Shown here in pieces: positions 21,375 through 33,800 of a stretch of 64,000 nt of DNA; position 1 is the stretch's first letter, and every line of letters begins with the position of its first letter. The stretch spans positions 1,364,001 to 1,428,000 of the forward strand of contig JAKSGN010000021.1 in NCBI GenBank assembly GCA_024180945.1. Direction: 5' to 3'. Under the pieces are notes generated by a model. That model saw only the letters and a list, made by a program, of their open reading frames with translations, did no database searches and was not told the DNA's origin. The position numbers and the translations under genes are program-made. The stretch comes from Macrophomina tecta. Taxonomy: Eukaryota > Ascomycota > Dothideomycetes > Botryosphaeriales > Botryosphaeriaceae.

Positions 21375-23735
21375 TTACGCCGGCAGATGATCCTTCTTAA
21401 CAAGTGCCAACGGAGCCAGATCATTCGCCAAAGCTTTCCCCTTAGGTAGTAATCGGTTCTCTATATCACGAGCACAGCCAATACTGTGCCTTGTATTTCC
21501 CCAACAATGGATCTCATTAATCCAATTGATATAGTCCTTTATTCCAGCGTTCGTGTCAAGATCTCCCGAGTGAATTTTTTGCATGTTGCATCCAGTCCAA
21601 GAGTTCGTAGAGTAACAAGGTGTAGCCGCTATATTGTGAGGTCGCAAGCACCAAATTTCGTATCGCACGCCAGCGAGAAGAAGTCCATAATGCCGCACCT
21701 CTGAAAACATTTCTCTGCCAAAAGGCAGCCCAGACGCTCGTAGATAACTCGCCTTGAGCCTCCAGCGATTATAGAGAGCTGTTGACGCCGCGGTGGCAAT
21801 TTGTTGGCGACCCTTTAAATTCTGTTTGTTGTCCCTTTTTACTTCGATTGTAAGATACGGACACAGCGAGCGGCGAAATCGTACCGATGTAAGCGATGTT
21901 AAATTTCCGTTGATTTCCGGACGGAGACCACCGGACCATATCCACTAAGAGCAGTCGGGGTGGACATTAAAATTAAACGTTGGGTCCACAGACATGTCTT
22001 TATGAACGATAGGAGGTATTTCCCAGGCGCCGCCTTTCTGCGGACAAAAGCTCTCTTCTCGCATCCGTACAGGTAACCATTCTGCTGTATTGCTTGGTTT
22101 GGGTTGTAGCTCCCTCCGAGGTTCGCTTTTAAGTAGAAATTTGACGGCGTCGTCGACCCACTCGGGCTCACAGGGTGCGTTCGGTACTGAATGATGCATT
22201 TCAGAGTAATTATCGTGAATAGCTCGAATGGTTTCGGTCGTAGGGTTAATCCACACGGTTGATGAACGTGATTCTGTGAGTTTCTATAATGATTGTACAC
22301 ATTTGACCCTTCTGGCGGTTCTACGCTCTTGAAGTGTTCGAAAGCTGATTCAGTCTTGATCTCATCTGTGTCAATGTGAATCCCCCTGGGATTTAAGACG
22401 TAAGTCATGAAATTCCTCGTTCCAAGCGCCGTTCGCCTTTGACGATGAAGCGCAGAAGATGCTATTTGGGAGAAGAGTCTTTTGATATCTTCCGGAGCCG
22501 GTGTCGATTGGATGGCAGTGTTTTCGGACGGCGACAGCAAACTTTTCGCGGGCTCCAGTTGTGCTTTTTCTTCCATCGAAGGTGTCTCTCTCCGGAAATC
22601 TGCGACGGTTGTTTCCGTATTCTGAGATTTTCTGATTTCGCCCGCCATATTGTTCTCATCCGTGATTCTCGTAAGGTTTGAGTGACCGACATGTAAGTCC
22701 TTGCCTTTATTGACCGTATTCTCGCCTATCATTGTCCTTGAAAGGCTTCTCTTATTGTGCCTTTCCTTGATTCCTCCGAAGTCTTCTTCGGTATACGCTT
22801 GATCGCGGCCTGTGAGATTTTCTTTGGCATCTTCTTCTTCGTCTTCTTCGTCTCCTTTGACACCTCTCCCAGCGTCTTCAATCTTCTCCTCCCCATTATC
22901 CTCTTGTTTAGCATTTTTGATCTTTTCGGCATCTTCCTGAAACTCTTCCGCGTCTCTAAAATCTTCAACCTCTTCAACCCATTGGACGGCTTTAATGTCT
23001 TCGGTATCTTTGATATCCTGAGCCGTTCCAATGGTACCTTCATCGATGTCTTCTGGCTCTTTAACATCCTTTTCTTCTGTGACTTCCTGTTGGAACAAGT
23101 GGTGTGACGGCTTGATCATTGATAAAAGAATCAATTGGAATGAGTGGCATGGTGTTGAGGAGGGCGGCCGTGGAGTGGCCTTTTATCCTCTCCTGAATAG
23201 ACTATACTTGGCGAAAGCTAAATACACGTGATTGATCCAACACTTCCACATCCTTTGGGTCTTCCTGAACATCTCCAGCATCCCCCTCCTGACCTTGAAT
23301 TCTTTTGGAGTTTTCTGTGATAAAGTTCATATTCTTCGTGTCTTTGTTTTGGTACACGCTACGGGAACGGTCGATGGTGGTCTTGCCCATTCTTGATGGA
23401 TGATGGTTTCCTCGTACTGTCTGTTGACTGTTGGATCTTCTCCCAGAAAGGAAGTTCCAAAGGATTTGACATGGCAGTCTTTTCGCCTCACGCATCTCCT
23501 TATATCGTGCGACGAGCTCTCGCGTGGATGCTTGTAACCCAGTACGTGCTGGCCTATACGCTTTAGGGAGCTGAGCTGGCCGTGGAGTTCTCATTTCATG
23601 AGCAAGACCAGGTCGGTATTGGCGGACGGCATGTTGCTAGAGCATCGAGTAATTCAAAGTTAGTATTCGGCCGTAGATGCATGCTGAATTCTAGGTGCCG
23701 GAACTCACAAGATTCTTGTAATACCTAGCAAACAT
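21375..23735 (-). pseudogene. DUF7924-like fungal protein, interrupted by one stop and one frame change
   Basis: Exon 1 is 23,709-23,735 (MFARYYKNL), exon 2 is 23,226-23,636, and exon 3 runs from 23,086 down. Introns are 72 nt (GTGAGT, branch site TACTAAC, CTAG) and 139 nt, both frame-preserving. Exon 2 has the family-like MRTPRPAQLPKAYRPARTGL start. A very acidic low-complexity stretch follows (about 22,830-23,050). Between 22,320 and 22,256 the coding frame changes, then continues with TVWINPTTETIRAIHDNYSE. A TAG at 21,945-21,947 interrupts it. Beyond that the same frame continues with LTIEVKRDN, NRWRL, VRHYGLLLAGVRYEIWCLRP and DYINWINEIHCWG, and ends at TAA 21,375. The RPEI...TIEVKRD pattern is compatible with a PD-(D/E)xK-type nuclease fold, but that is inference and no function is established. 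DUF7924 itself is named from memory of its conserved blocks. Confidence 0.6.
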
Positions 23736-24783
23736 GCTAATTCAATCCTTTGAAAAAAAAGATTAAGGCAATGGAAAAATGGAGGACGAATGTGCAAGTA
23801 GATCTCGGCGTGCGATGCGCTATGGGGAATGTGGACTCCTGAATTTTAGTGTTGTTACCTTGATATCTGGCGGGTTTATATATGTATTCCTCGAGCACTT
23901 CTTTGCGACTTGTGATTTCATAGATTAATAGAGAAAGGTAGGAATAAGCGCAGGCTGGTTATTATGAACGACTGGAATGCGTGCAGATAAAGAAAAATGC
24001 CAGCCATCACCATAAAATCACAAAGTACCGAGGGGAAACCTGCGGCAAGGCTCGACTAACCATACCTGTACTACTAGAGCACTAAGATCGCGAACATTAG
24101 TGGGTATCTGTATTTTCCAACCATTCGCTTAGCATTGAAACGGTTTAACCTAGGGCCATAACTGTCCGTCGATTAGTAGATTGTATCGCTCTTATTCCAT
24201 TCTTTATAGGAATAGGCAGAGTACTCTCGCCCATTTCGTCAGCAGCTGTTCGAATTTTTTCGTGAGGTTGGCGCGTGGGTTGCCAAGTGTTATATGCTCC
24301 TGTGCTAGCAATTTTATAGTCAGCGGCTAGAAAAAGTGTGGACAAGTACGATGCATGATGATGCAAAGAAATCTTTCAAATTGAGTAGGACCGTGCAGCA
24401 TCAGCGAGAGGCGGCGAGAGGAATTTCGTGGAAAAGAAAACTTACCTTGCATTTCCGACAGCTGAGCATGTCAGCCCACTCTCCAACCCCCTCTATGCTA
24501 CGTCATCTAGCACTTCAGTGTCTGCGAGCCTTCGTCGGTGACGTAGGGTGGTTACACTTGTGGATATCTCCAGCTTAGTAGCGAGACATCCTAGCCTCCT
24601 GACGGAATGCTCAAAGAACAACTATTCTAGTATGTATATCATCATCTTCTTCCCCTCTAAGAAATGTTTTAAATCATCACATGTGCTCAAGTCTCTAGGC
24701 TAGAACTTATTCAATGATTACTTCTCCGCTATACTTATCATTTCACTTCTGCAGCAAAGTACAATATCTTGAATTAAAGGGCG
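23736..24783. other. Intergenic, no gene supported
   Basis: No frame longer than 80 codons and no recognisable domain. The part next to 23,735 would be the promoter of the DUF7924-like gene. Confidence 0.5.
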
Positions 24784-25483
24784 ATGTCGAATCTCCCAAC
24801 GAAGCTGCAGAATCTGGCAGTAGGCAACATGTCAGCTACTGCGAGATGGGAGTTTATCGCAAAGTCCAATAATATCTCTCAGAAAACTATATTTCAACAC
24901 AAACGCTTCAGAAGAAACTACATGGACGTAGCGGATGGAGAATTGCGATCGCCAACTGTTCCGTTGACGTCTCTACCTGTCTTCATCGCAGAAAACGCGG
25001 CTTTAGCCCTCGCCAGCCATAATCGAATAACGAAAAAAATGGATTCCTCCTCTCGTAATCTACACGGATGGAAGTAAAATCAACAACAGTCTTGGTGCAG
25101 CTGCGATTGCGCATTCCCAGGGCACTTACTCCCAGGCTTACCTTGGCGCGAGGTCCAGCTCAATAATACATACAGCTGAGCTCATGGGAATTTGGATGGC
25201 AATTGAACTTGCTATCAGCACCAAGGCCACAGAGGCTGTGATTTTCAGCGATAGCCAGGGAGCACTCAGAACAATCCGCCAAATGCGAATTAAGCCACAA
25301 TGCTACATTAGTACTTTCGCCGAAACGCTTAGAGAGATTCACCGAACTGGAGTGAGCTTTCAGTTGCACTGGATCCCAGCGCACAAAGGAATTATTGGGA
25401 ATCAGACGGCAGACAAGCTTGCAAAAGAAGCAGCAAGATTTCAGGGCGCATCTTCCACAAATCCAGCCAATCGTGGAGCGTAA
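24784..25483 (+). pseudogene. Tad-like LINE ORF2 fragment with RNase H domain
   Basis: A frame from ATG 24,784 runs to a run of seven A at 25,033-25,039. A one-base frame change there opens the RNase H frame from TGG 25,040 to TAA 25,481-25,483. The domain shows all signature elements in order: VIYTDGSK (first Asp), IIHTAELMGIWMA (Glu), VIFSDSQGAL (second Asp) and WIPAHKGIIGNQTADKLAKE (His and last Asp). The enzyme would remove RNA from the RNA-DNA hybrid during target-primed reverse transcription. No reverse transcriptase motifs or endonuclease lie upstream, and the usual C-terminal zinc knuckle is absent, so this is a truncated relic. It may belong to the same LINE type as the ORF1-like piece at 3.9-4.4 kb. 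Confidence 0.8.
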
Positions 25484-25670
25484 TGCTATATGTTCCCAAG
25501 AAAGCGAAACTCGTGGAAATTCCTTATAGGTGGACCTGTTGATCAAGACTGCAATAAAGGCAACACGGATATGTGGCTCTCAATGGTTTCAGCTCAGCAT
25601 TTGGGATTCACACGCTAATGCGCTATTGGTTTCTGTCCTTCCTTCATTTACCTCTTTATTCATATAATTT

Positions 25671-25805
25671 TGTTGGAATATCACGTGTGTACAATAAACT
25701 TCAACTTAGTCATGGAAGAGGACGGACAAGAGGACTCCCCTGAGCGTCCCTCTCACGCCTCATGCCACTCATTCTCAATTGATGGTATCACCACCAACTC
25801 CAACA
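25671..25805 (+). repeat. Solo Copia LTR, 135 bp, little or no RIP
   Basis: Starts TGTTGGAATATCACGTG and ends CACCAACTCCAACA, with terminal inverted TGTTGGA/TCCAACA. It aligns along its whole length with the 137-bp LTRs of the Copia element at 37,842-43,444. Nearly all differences are C to T or G to A in those copies. Flanks are AATTT and ACTTT, an imperfect target duplication. It lies 188 bp after the LINE fragment. Confidence 0.9.
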
Positions 25806-26046
25806 ACTTTTTATTCATCGACTAGCATTATCTTTTACAGTTCTTATTATCACCTTCGTCTTTTCCTTTTTTTTTTTTGGCGTCATCGTATTCATCTTAA
25901 CGAAAATTTATTGAAAATAAACGTGCCCCCCACAAGTCGATCTATGTTAAATACCATCGCGCTTTCCTTGTCCACAGGGCTGCCACTCTGCACATATGCT
26001 AGATGCCTAAAGATATGCACGTCTCTTCATGCCGAATAGCTCTGCC

Positions 26047-28052
26047 CTATGATTGAGTCGGCTTACGCCGCAGCATATAATATCGGGTACGGACTGAACC
26101 TGGCGTCCGCATGGGGAATTGACGAATAATCCAGGACCACGGTCTCCCGTTTTCAACCCATTCGCGAAGTATGCGATCGTCTTCCGGAGACCATCGCTGA
26201 TTTTTCTCCAAGAACTGCTCTCCAGGGCTATGGCTACAGTCATCCGAAATGTCCCCATAAGCGCTGTCCATTTCCCCACTAGAAGGTCCCATAAGGTCGT
26301 TCTTCTGCTTAGGATCTGCACAAGAGATCTCCGAACTTCGCACTGTCCCGGCGACAAGCCACATCGTTGACTGGATCTGTTTGATAATAACATTCTCTAG
26401 ACCACCGTAGCAACCTAGGATAGCCGCAGAGCCATGATTGTCTTGGGGATCCATAAGAGCATTCAGGCCCATCGGATAAGGGACCGTGAAAATGAGAAAA
26501 GAAAGCTCCGGGGAGATGGGTTGTACGCAGATATCTCGTGCGCCTAGTTGCCCAGATTTGCAGGCAGCAACGGCCGACTGAACATGCGCCAGGCCTAGAG
26601 AACCTGAAGAAACTGAGGCGCTCGAGGCTTGGGAGTTAAGCCCGCCGCATGCACGACGTACAAATTGCTCTTGAGCGTGATTCTCCAGTTCCATGCGGGC
26701 TAACGTTGATCTTTCTAGACGAAATGCGGAATTAGAGCCTCGAGTTCCGCGGGGTACTCTAGGGGCCAGCTGAGCGTGTGAATCTCTCCGTAAAGCCCGC
26801 AGATTGCTGGGTTTCTGCGGAATCATTTTGGTTTTTCGATCCCGAAGTCGCATCCGAGGTATAAATACACCTGCAAGAGATCCGGCACCACCTCTATTCT
26901 TGCTGTGCTGTCTAGACTTCTTGTTGGGAGTAAAAAAGGTCTGTCCGCTATGGTCGAGTAGGCGATCATGCTCGCATTGGCGACTGTTCTCCTTTGAAGT
27001 ACCCGCGGGCATGGAAGATTCCGGACGAAGGGACCGAAAAGAGAGGGGCTCGCCGCTTTGCTCTGAGTAGGAGCACTTTCTACGCTTTTTGGGTTGTCGG
27101 CTGGAAATATGTAGAGAACTGTCATCGGAGATGTCTAGCTCAAGATCACTTTCGCTTAACGATCTACTGCGACTGTTCCTACTGGACCGCGTTGGAGAAG
27201 GGGGATCTTGGGTCTCAATCGGACTATTGAACAGATAGTCGTATTCGGCATCATCGATTTCCACTGGACGGACAGATGGGGTTCTCTGCCGAGACGCGAA
27301 GCTTTGTAAAACGGAGGACGGGCTCCCGCGCTGCTTCCCATTATCTAAATGATCAGAACTATCAGTCAGTAATGGCCGCTTAAGTTGCTCGAATGCACTG
27401 TTTCAAAATCAGCCTCCATACCTTGATATGTAGCCACTTGATCGGCATCCGTCGACAACCGTCTTTCGGCAAGGGCCTCATCTATCCTACTCCTCTCACT
27501 TCCATCCTGCTGAGTTACACCTAAGGTTTATCAGCAGACATACTTTCTGTTATTAAGCTGCTTTTAAAACTAACAGTGAGTTTCGAAACACTCATCGTCA
27601 ACTATGACTGTCGGTGGCTCTCTTGTGGCCGGCCCGGATGGCTCTACAATCTCTGGAAAGGAGATTGTCTCCGTAGATTCCAAAAAATCGTCGATAGCTC
27701 CATTATCTCTAGAGACTCGGGTAGTGGTGGACTTGCCGATCTCCTTTGGCCCGCTGTAGTGCACGAAGCTGATCGGGCGTTGAGTGGGCCGCGGGAAAGA
27801 GAGCGTGGCAAAAGAAGCCGTCATTTTCTCAATGGTGAGGTTATTCTTGCTGATGATACAGAATGCCAGGTTACGTCCTTAAATATACCTCATTTCCGAC
27901 TGGATTTAGGCAGCAGCACCCTCATCGACACCATTTCTCTTAGGTATGTTCGTCCTTCTCGGTCCTACAGCTGCTGCCCCTACAGCCTGCAATCCTGGGA
28001 GCTGCATAAATGCCGCAGTGTCTGACATACGTGGCTTAGCTAAATAAGTCAT
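26047..28052 (-). CDS. Myb/SANT-like domain nuclear protein
   Basis: Four exons give 610 residues: 27,920-28,052; 27,575-27,877; 27,422-27,520; 26,047-27,344. The introns are 42 nt (GTGCTG donor, the weakest), 54 nt (GTTAGT) and 77 nt (GTATGG, branch TACTGAC). The C-terminus carries a Myb/SANT-like repeat, RWSPEDDRILREWV, then PWSWIIRQFPMRTPGSVRTR (about 562-605), with three aromatic residues at the expected spacing and an SPxx/PG loop. A basic patch KKRRK (about 264-268) could be a nuclear localisation signal. The rest is low-complexity, rich in Ser and Arg. A single Myb repeat at the C-terminus after a disordered region is common in fungal proteins that may bind DNA or histones; the target is unknown. 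The first exon and start are my reconstruction: the frame is open above 28,052 to about 28,136. The 3' part (26,047-27,344) is secure. Confidence 0.7.
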
Positions 28053-29037
28053 CAGGTTGTTAGCTTCAAATCGCGTAGTCCTCGCTGCGGGTGGTTCCCA
28101 ATCGGATGATTGCGGAGCGCTATCTTCCCAACACAATTACATCCGTACTACGTGGACCTTTACTCCGGCCGTACAGTCAAGAGAAAGGATAGGTTGATTG
28201 ATAGGAGAACGAGACGCTAGCCAAGATTTGGTAGGCCTCAGAGCTGTAACCCTGTGCTGTAACTATAGACAACAGGTGGGGGGTCCCGATCGGACGGTCT
28301 CGGCCGTTCCTCCTATGGAAGGCTGTGCGGAATGGGGATCCCGCAGGCTGTAAAGAGCCGAGAATCTTTTTAGAGATGCTGTAATTCCGAAAATGGTCGT
28401 TTATAATGCTGTAAACGGCTTAGATGCTACGGCTGATCGGGCGACGTCGATGCAACTGTGATGAAAGGACATCGATACGGCCCAAAAATGCAAAATCAGC
28501 TCACCATTACGCCATATGATCCGATATAAACTCGCGAACGACCCTTGCCGGGAAAAGAAGGCCCATGACATTCTGTTGGCGGATCACCTAACGAGGCAGA
28601 ATGGCGGACGCGAGGCAGAATCGCGGCTTGTTATCCCCAAACCGGTAGACCTGCCCGAAAGCTAAGAGCGAGAAAACTTCACCTGAGGCAAAATGAGGCG
28701 GGTTCGACCGTGCCAAAGTTTAGAAGGAATGGGCCATTGGATGGCGCGGCGATAACGCTGGACCAGGATCGAGCATTATGGCGGTCCAGAAGGATCTGAG
28801 AGATGGAAAAAATGCCTCAGCAGGTGGGCTTAGTAGCGCGGGGGCCCCGGAGTCGCAGCAGCACGGTCGTTGCAGTGGGATGGAGAGACCGGCGGGATCG
28901 TTAAAACAGCGAGGGAAAGCAGCCTTTTTATGCTGCGCGGTCATGATGGGGTCTTGGCGCCGACAGGGATGGCGAATGGAAGGCGTCTTTCCACAAAGGG
29001 TGCCCTCAACTTCCTAATGCGTGTGGGCCGTCCGCAC
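28053..29037. other. Intergenic border zone, no gene supported
   Basis: Base composition is still mixed. GCTGTAA occurs four times between 28,250 and 28,420, and GAGGCA(G/A)AAT three times between 28,590 and 28,700. A frame at 28,778-29,017 has no domain. The last 30 bp, TAATGCGTG...GCACATTA (about 29,017-29,043), form a rough palindrome exactly at the compartment border. Confidence 0.5.
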
Positions 29038-30121
29038 ATTAACTAAATTTATTATAAAATCTATACTATGCTAAGTATAACTAATATATAAAAAATAATA
29101 ATAAATAAATATAAATAAACCTACTTTTTTTTTCTATTTTTTCTATACTTTTTATTTATTTTTAGACTACTTTATTTATTTTATTTAATATAAAATTAGA
29201 TTTTTTTAATTCTACTATATTATTAATCTACTATTATTCTACTATAATATCTTTAATAATAATTCTAATAAGAAAATACTAGAGTTTATAAAAATAATAT
29301 ATTTATGCTATATATGTATACTAATATATTAGAAGAGATAGTATTAGTATATAATAAATAAAAAATAAAAAAGATTATAACTACTAATAATTATAGTAAT
29401 TAGTAGTATATATATAATATATTATACTTAAATAATTAATAATATTATTAAACTAGATTAAATAAAGTTAGCTTAATAAAGTAAACTAATAAAGTAGTAA
29501 ATAAAAAGATTAAGAATAAATATTTTATAAAAATATTTAATATAGATAAATAGTAGTTTTATTATTATTTAAATATAAAGTAGATATTTATATAGAGTTT
29601 TTTTTATAAGTTAAATAATTTTTTTAATTTTTTTCTATTCTTTAAGTCTAGTATTAGATTAATTATATATATTTAGCTTTTACTAAGTATAGCCTATTTA
29701 GAAAAGAATAAAAGACTACTCTATAGCTACTTTTTTTAAATACTATACTAACTTATTCTAATTAATTCTTTTATTATTAATTAAGCTATTATACTACTTA
29801 TTCTAATAGTTATAAGCCTAGATATATCTTTAGTATTTTTTATATTCTAAGCTATTCTTTCTAGTACCTTATTATACTATTCTAAGTATTTTATAGTATT
29901 TAAATATTTATTCTTAGTATTTTTTTACTATATATATTTTATAATAAAGAACTTTAGTTATCTCTTATAATATATTTTTTATTATCTATAGTATAGTACT
30001 TTATTACTGCCTTAGAGTAATATTTTTAAGTAATAATTTATTTATTAGCCTTATATTTATTATCTATATTAGTAAACTATCTATAACTTCTTTAGTATAT
30101 AATATAATATAAAGTAATACT
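29038..30121. other. Extremely AT-rich, gene-free segment
   Basis: Almost only A and T, dominated by TpA, with stops in every frame. No repeat unit or LTR could be recognised. It is either an old RIP-destroyed repeat or AT-rich filler. It marks the start of the AT-rich compartment. Confidence 0.7.
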
Positions 30122-30887
30122 TATTATAAACCCTAGAGGGACAAGGGCCTTATAACCCTATAAATAGAAAGCCTGCACGGGAAAAAGTATCGCAGGGGCT
30201 AAGAATCTGTAAAGATAGTAGAGCCGTAACGCCGGTATATCTATATAGAAAAAATAGCCTCGAGAAAAGATAGTGCGTACGGGCCTAGATAAGGTAGTAG
30301 CGGAAGCCCGTATAGAAATAATACCTATATAGTATAGTAAGACCACGGAAATACCAACTAGGTTAAACTTCTATAGGGGAAGAATATCCCTAAGAGAAGA
30401 ATTACGAATCCTAAAAACCGGCTTTAGGCTAAGAGAAATAAACAGGAGAAAGTTAAATAACTTATATAATCTAAGAAACGATAGTCTAGCAGTATAATAC
30501 TTTCTTAACTAATATAGAAATTAGATTCTAGGAAATAAACTTTAGCGTCTAAGTTACGTAGGACCTATAGGGCCTACCTAGATTAACCTAATCTAAGATT
30601 AATAATCTAATACCTTTAATCTAGCTATATCGATCTTAATTACTATAACTTTTCTATAGTATATAGATATACTTCTTAGATAGTACTTTAATCTTTATAG
30701 TTAACTTAAAGTTCTAATATAATACTATTAGAGGTAACTAGTCTAACGTATACTACGTACTAATATATTACGTAATTACTACTATTATTCTAATTTTTTA
30801 TTCTTCTCTTATTCTTTAAGGTAAATTCTTTAGCTATCTAACTCTACTAGGTAATTCTAAAGCCTAGTAGAAAAGACTACTATTATA
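30122..30887 (+). repeat. Type A Gypsy LTR
   Basis: Starts TATTATAAACCCTAGAG and ends CCTAGTAGAAAAGACTAC plus about 8 bp. It shares AGTTAAATAACTTATATAAT and CTTTCTTAACTAATAT with the LTRs at 45,002 and, inverted, at 57,419, but lacks the TATTCGCTTATTAG block of type B. The 3' limit is approximate. Confidence 0.75.
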
Positions 30888-33800
30888 CTTTAACTACTAT
30901 TCTTATAAGAAAAGATATTTCTAAAAAAAGAAATATTTAATAATAAGATAGTATTATCTAATACTTAATACTAACTAAGTAATATAATAAATAATATTAA
31001 TATAAATAATAATAGTTTTTTATAGCTAACTATAACTAACCTCTTTTAGGTTATCTAAGATATATAAGGCTAGATCGGTAAACTACGTAGATAACTCTAA
31101 AAGTAGACTAATAAAAATATATAACTTTATTAATAAATAGGTGAACTTCGTAACTAAGCTATTTTAATAATTTTTATTCTAGTATCTATCTATACTCTAG
31201 TATTAATAACGACTTAATCCCTTAATAAAAGTATAAAGATAGCTAAGCTAGATCTATTTTATAATAACTAAAAGAAGCTCTAGATCTTTTTTTAATAACT
31301 TAATCTATACTTCTTTTTTAACTCTAGAGACTTTCTTATTAATAATAAGAAGATAATATTTACTACTATCTATCTTCGCGATATTATAGTATAGTAGTTT
31401 AAGCCCTACCTTAGAGACTAAATAGAGAAAAAACTAAAAATATATAAAGAAAATACTAAGAAAGTCTTTAATAGCTATAAATACTTTATAACTTAGATTA
31501 AATAAAGCTTTAGAGACCTCGACGAGATTAATAAGACCTAATAAGCTATTATAAATATCTACTAGAAAACCTTAGTAGTAGACTATACTATAGAATTCTA
31601 AAAAGCTATAGCTTATCTAGATAACTAATCTAACCGCGCCTTTATAGATTACTACTACTAAGGACTTAAAGAAAGGGTTAAAGACTAACTTATAATATAA
31701 GATAATTCTAAGACCTTAAATAAGCTTATTAAGCTAGCTATTAAATACGATAACCGCCTTTTTAAGTACTAATCTAAGAAGTATAAGATAAACTATAAAG
31801 CTAATACTTTATACCTAGCATACCCTAGGTATACTTAGAAAGAAGAAAATACTATAGAGCTAAATAATATTAACTATTAAAATAACCTACCTAAAAGAAA
31901 TAACTAATATAGAAAAAAAATAATAGCTATAAAAAAAAATAATATAAAGAATAGATTCTAGAGTAAAAATAAAGATTTAAAAAAGAACTATATATCTACT
32001 ATAGTAAGACTTAGAAAAAAATATACTACTATCTTAAGAAGAATAAATAAGTCTTAGATATAATATAAAAACTAAAAAGCTAAGAGGTCTTTATAGTTAC
32101 TAAGTAAAAAAGCCCCGTTACTAAAATTAATAAGTGATATGAAAAAAACTAAAGTATTAAGTATTAAAAGCTTAGCTAGATAGCCTATTATAATAATAAC
32201 TATACTACTTACTAGAGTAATAAGAACGCTATAGACTAGTATTCTAAAAAGCTATAATACGTTAATATAACTTTAAGAATAAAGAAAGAGCTTATTAAAG
32301 CCTTTTCTAATAACGAGGACCTAGTTAATGGCGATATGAAAAAACTATATAATAGTACTCTAGAGTTAAGTACGACTAATAATAAGTAATAATAGAATAA
32401 AACTATACTTATAAGAATAACTAAGTATCTAATCCGATACTAAGAGATACGTCGCATTACTAATAGCCTAAAATCTATAATTACCTAGATTCTAGGCTCT
32501 ATAATTAACCTTAGAACATAGTAATATAAGGTATAGTAAGAAAAGATATACGCACGCGTTTAGTAAAATAATACCTAGAATTCCTAGAAAGAATTACTAT
32601 TTAAGATAGCTAATAAACTCGCATTTTAGCTAGAGAATGAGGTACGAGAAGTATAATAACGCTAAGATTTATAGTATTCCTGCGGTATAGCCTATGCTCT
32701 CTATTAGTACGGTATAGTAACTAGAGATAAAAATATCTTATAATAAATACTCTATAAAAAATATAATATACCTACCTTCTAGTATTAGATCTAAAATGGG
32801 TAGATCTACTAGAGATAACTAATTAAGTATAGTAGATAAACGTAATAAAAAGATACTCTAGTCCTAGTTAATAAATAGAACGAATATATCTATTATAAGA
32901 TAATAAAATAATCTATATTAAAAAACTAAATGGCTCTCCTAGATAAAAATTCTAGAAGGAGCTATTAGATAGATCCCTTAAATAGATTATATATATAATA
33001 AACGGAATAATATCTACTAAATTAAACCTATATTAACTTTTATATATCCTAGTTATATTCTATAGGAAAAAAGTAATAGCTATAATTAATAGTAGTATAT
33101 AAGGCATATTTATTGACTCTAAGTTTATTATTAAGAACTAACTATTCTAGTAAGCTAAGAATTATTCTTATTAGCTAAGTACGATAGATAGCTCCCTAGT
33201 AAAATATAAAAATAGCTAGATATAAATTAAGATAAAAAAAGTATTCTTTACTATTAGTAACTACTAAGAATAAATTAACCTTAATATAATAATAATTTCT
33301 AGACATAATATTATTCTAGAAATATTATAGCTAAAAACTTATAAGCTATATATTAGCTAGAGAATAGAGACTATTATATTTTCTAATAAATACTATAGAT
33401 GCTCCCTTATAATAGTAAGAAGAAGCTAATAGAGCTAAAAAAAAGTACTAGAGCCTAAGAGCTAAAGTAAAACCTCTAAGCTAAAATAGTAGAATAATAA
33501 CGTATCTATAGATATTAAGACTATTAGCTATTAAGTACTAAAACTTATAATAAAATAAGAAGAAAAGGCCTATATAATTTATATAAAACCTAGTAAAAAT
33601 ACTAAGTAGAAGACCCTTACTCGTATAATATAGGGCCTTATAAATAAGAATAAGAATAGCCTAAAGCTAGTTAGAAGAGACTACTTCTAGAGACTTAATA
33701 AATAGTATAACTACTCGAATAAAGTAGATACTAATCCCCTTAGATATAAGAGCTACGACGATAAAGGTATTTTAGTAGCTAAGATTAATATAGATCTTAA

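Noticed and set aside
30158..30346. 62-codon frame in the Gypsy LTR
   Set aside because: Lies wholly within a repeated LTR and is not conserved in the other copies.
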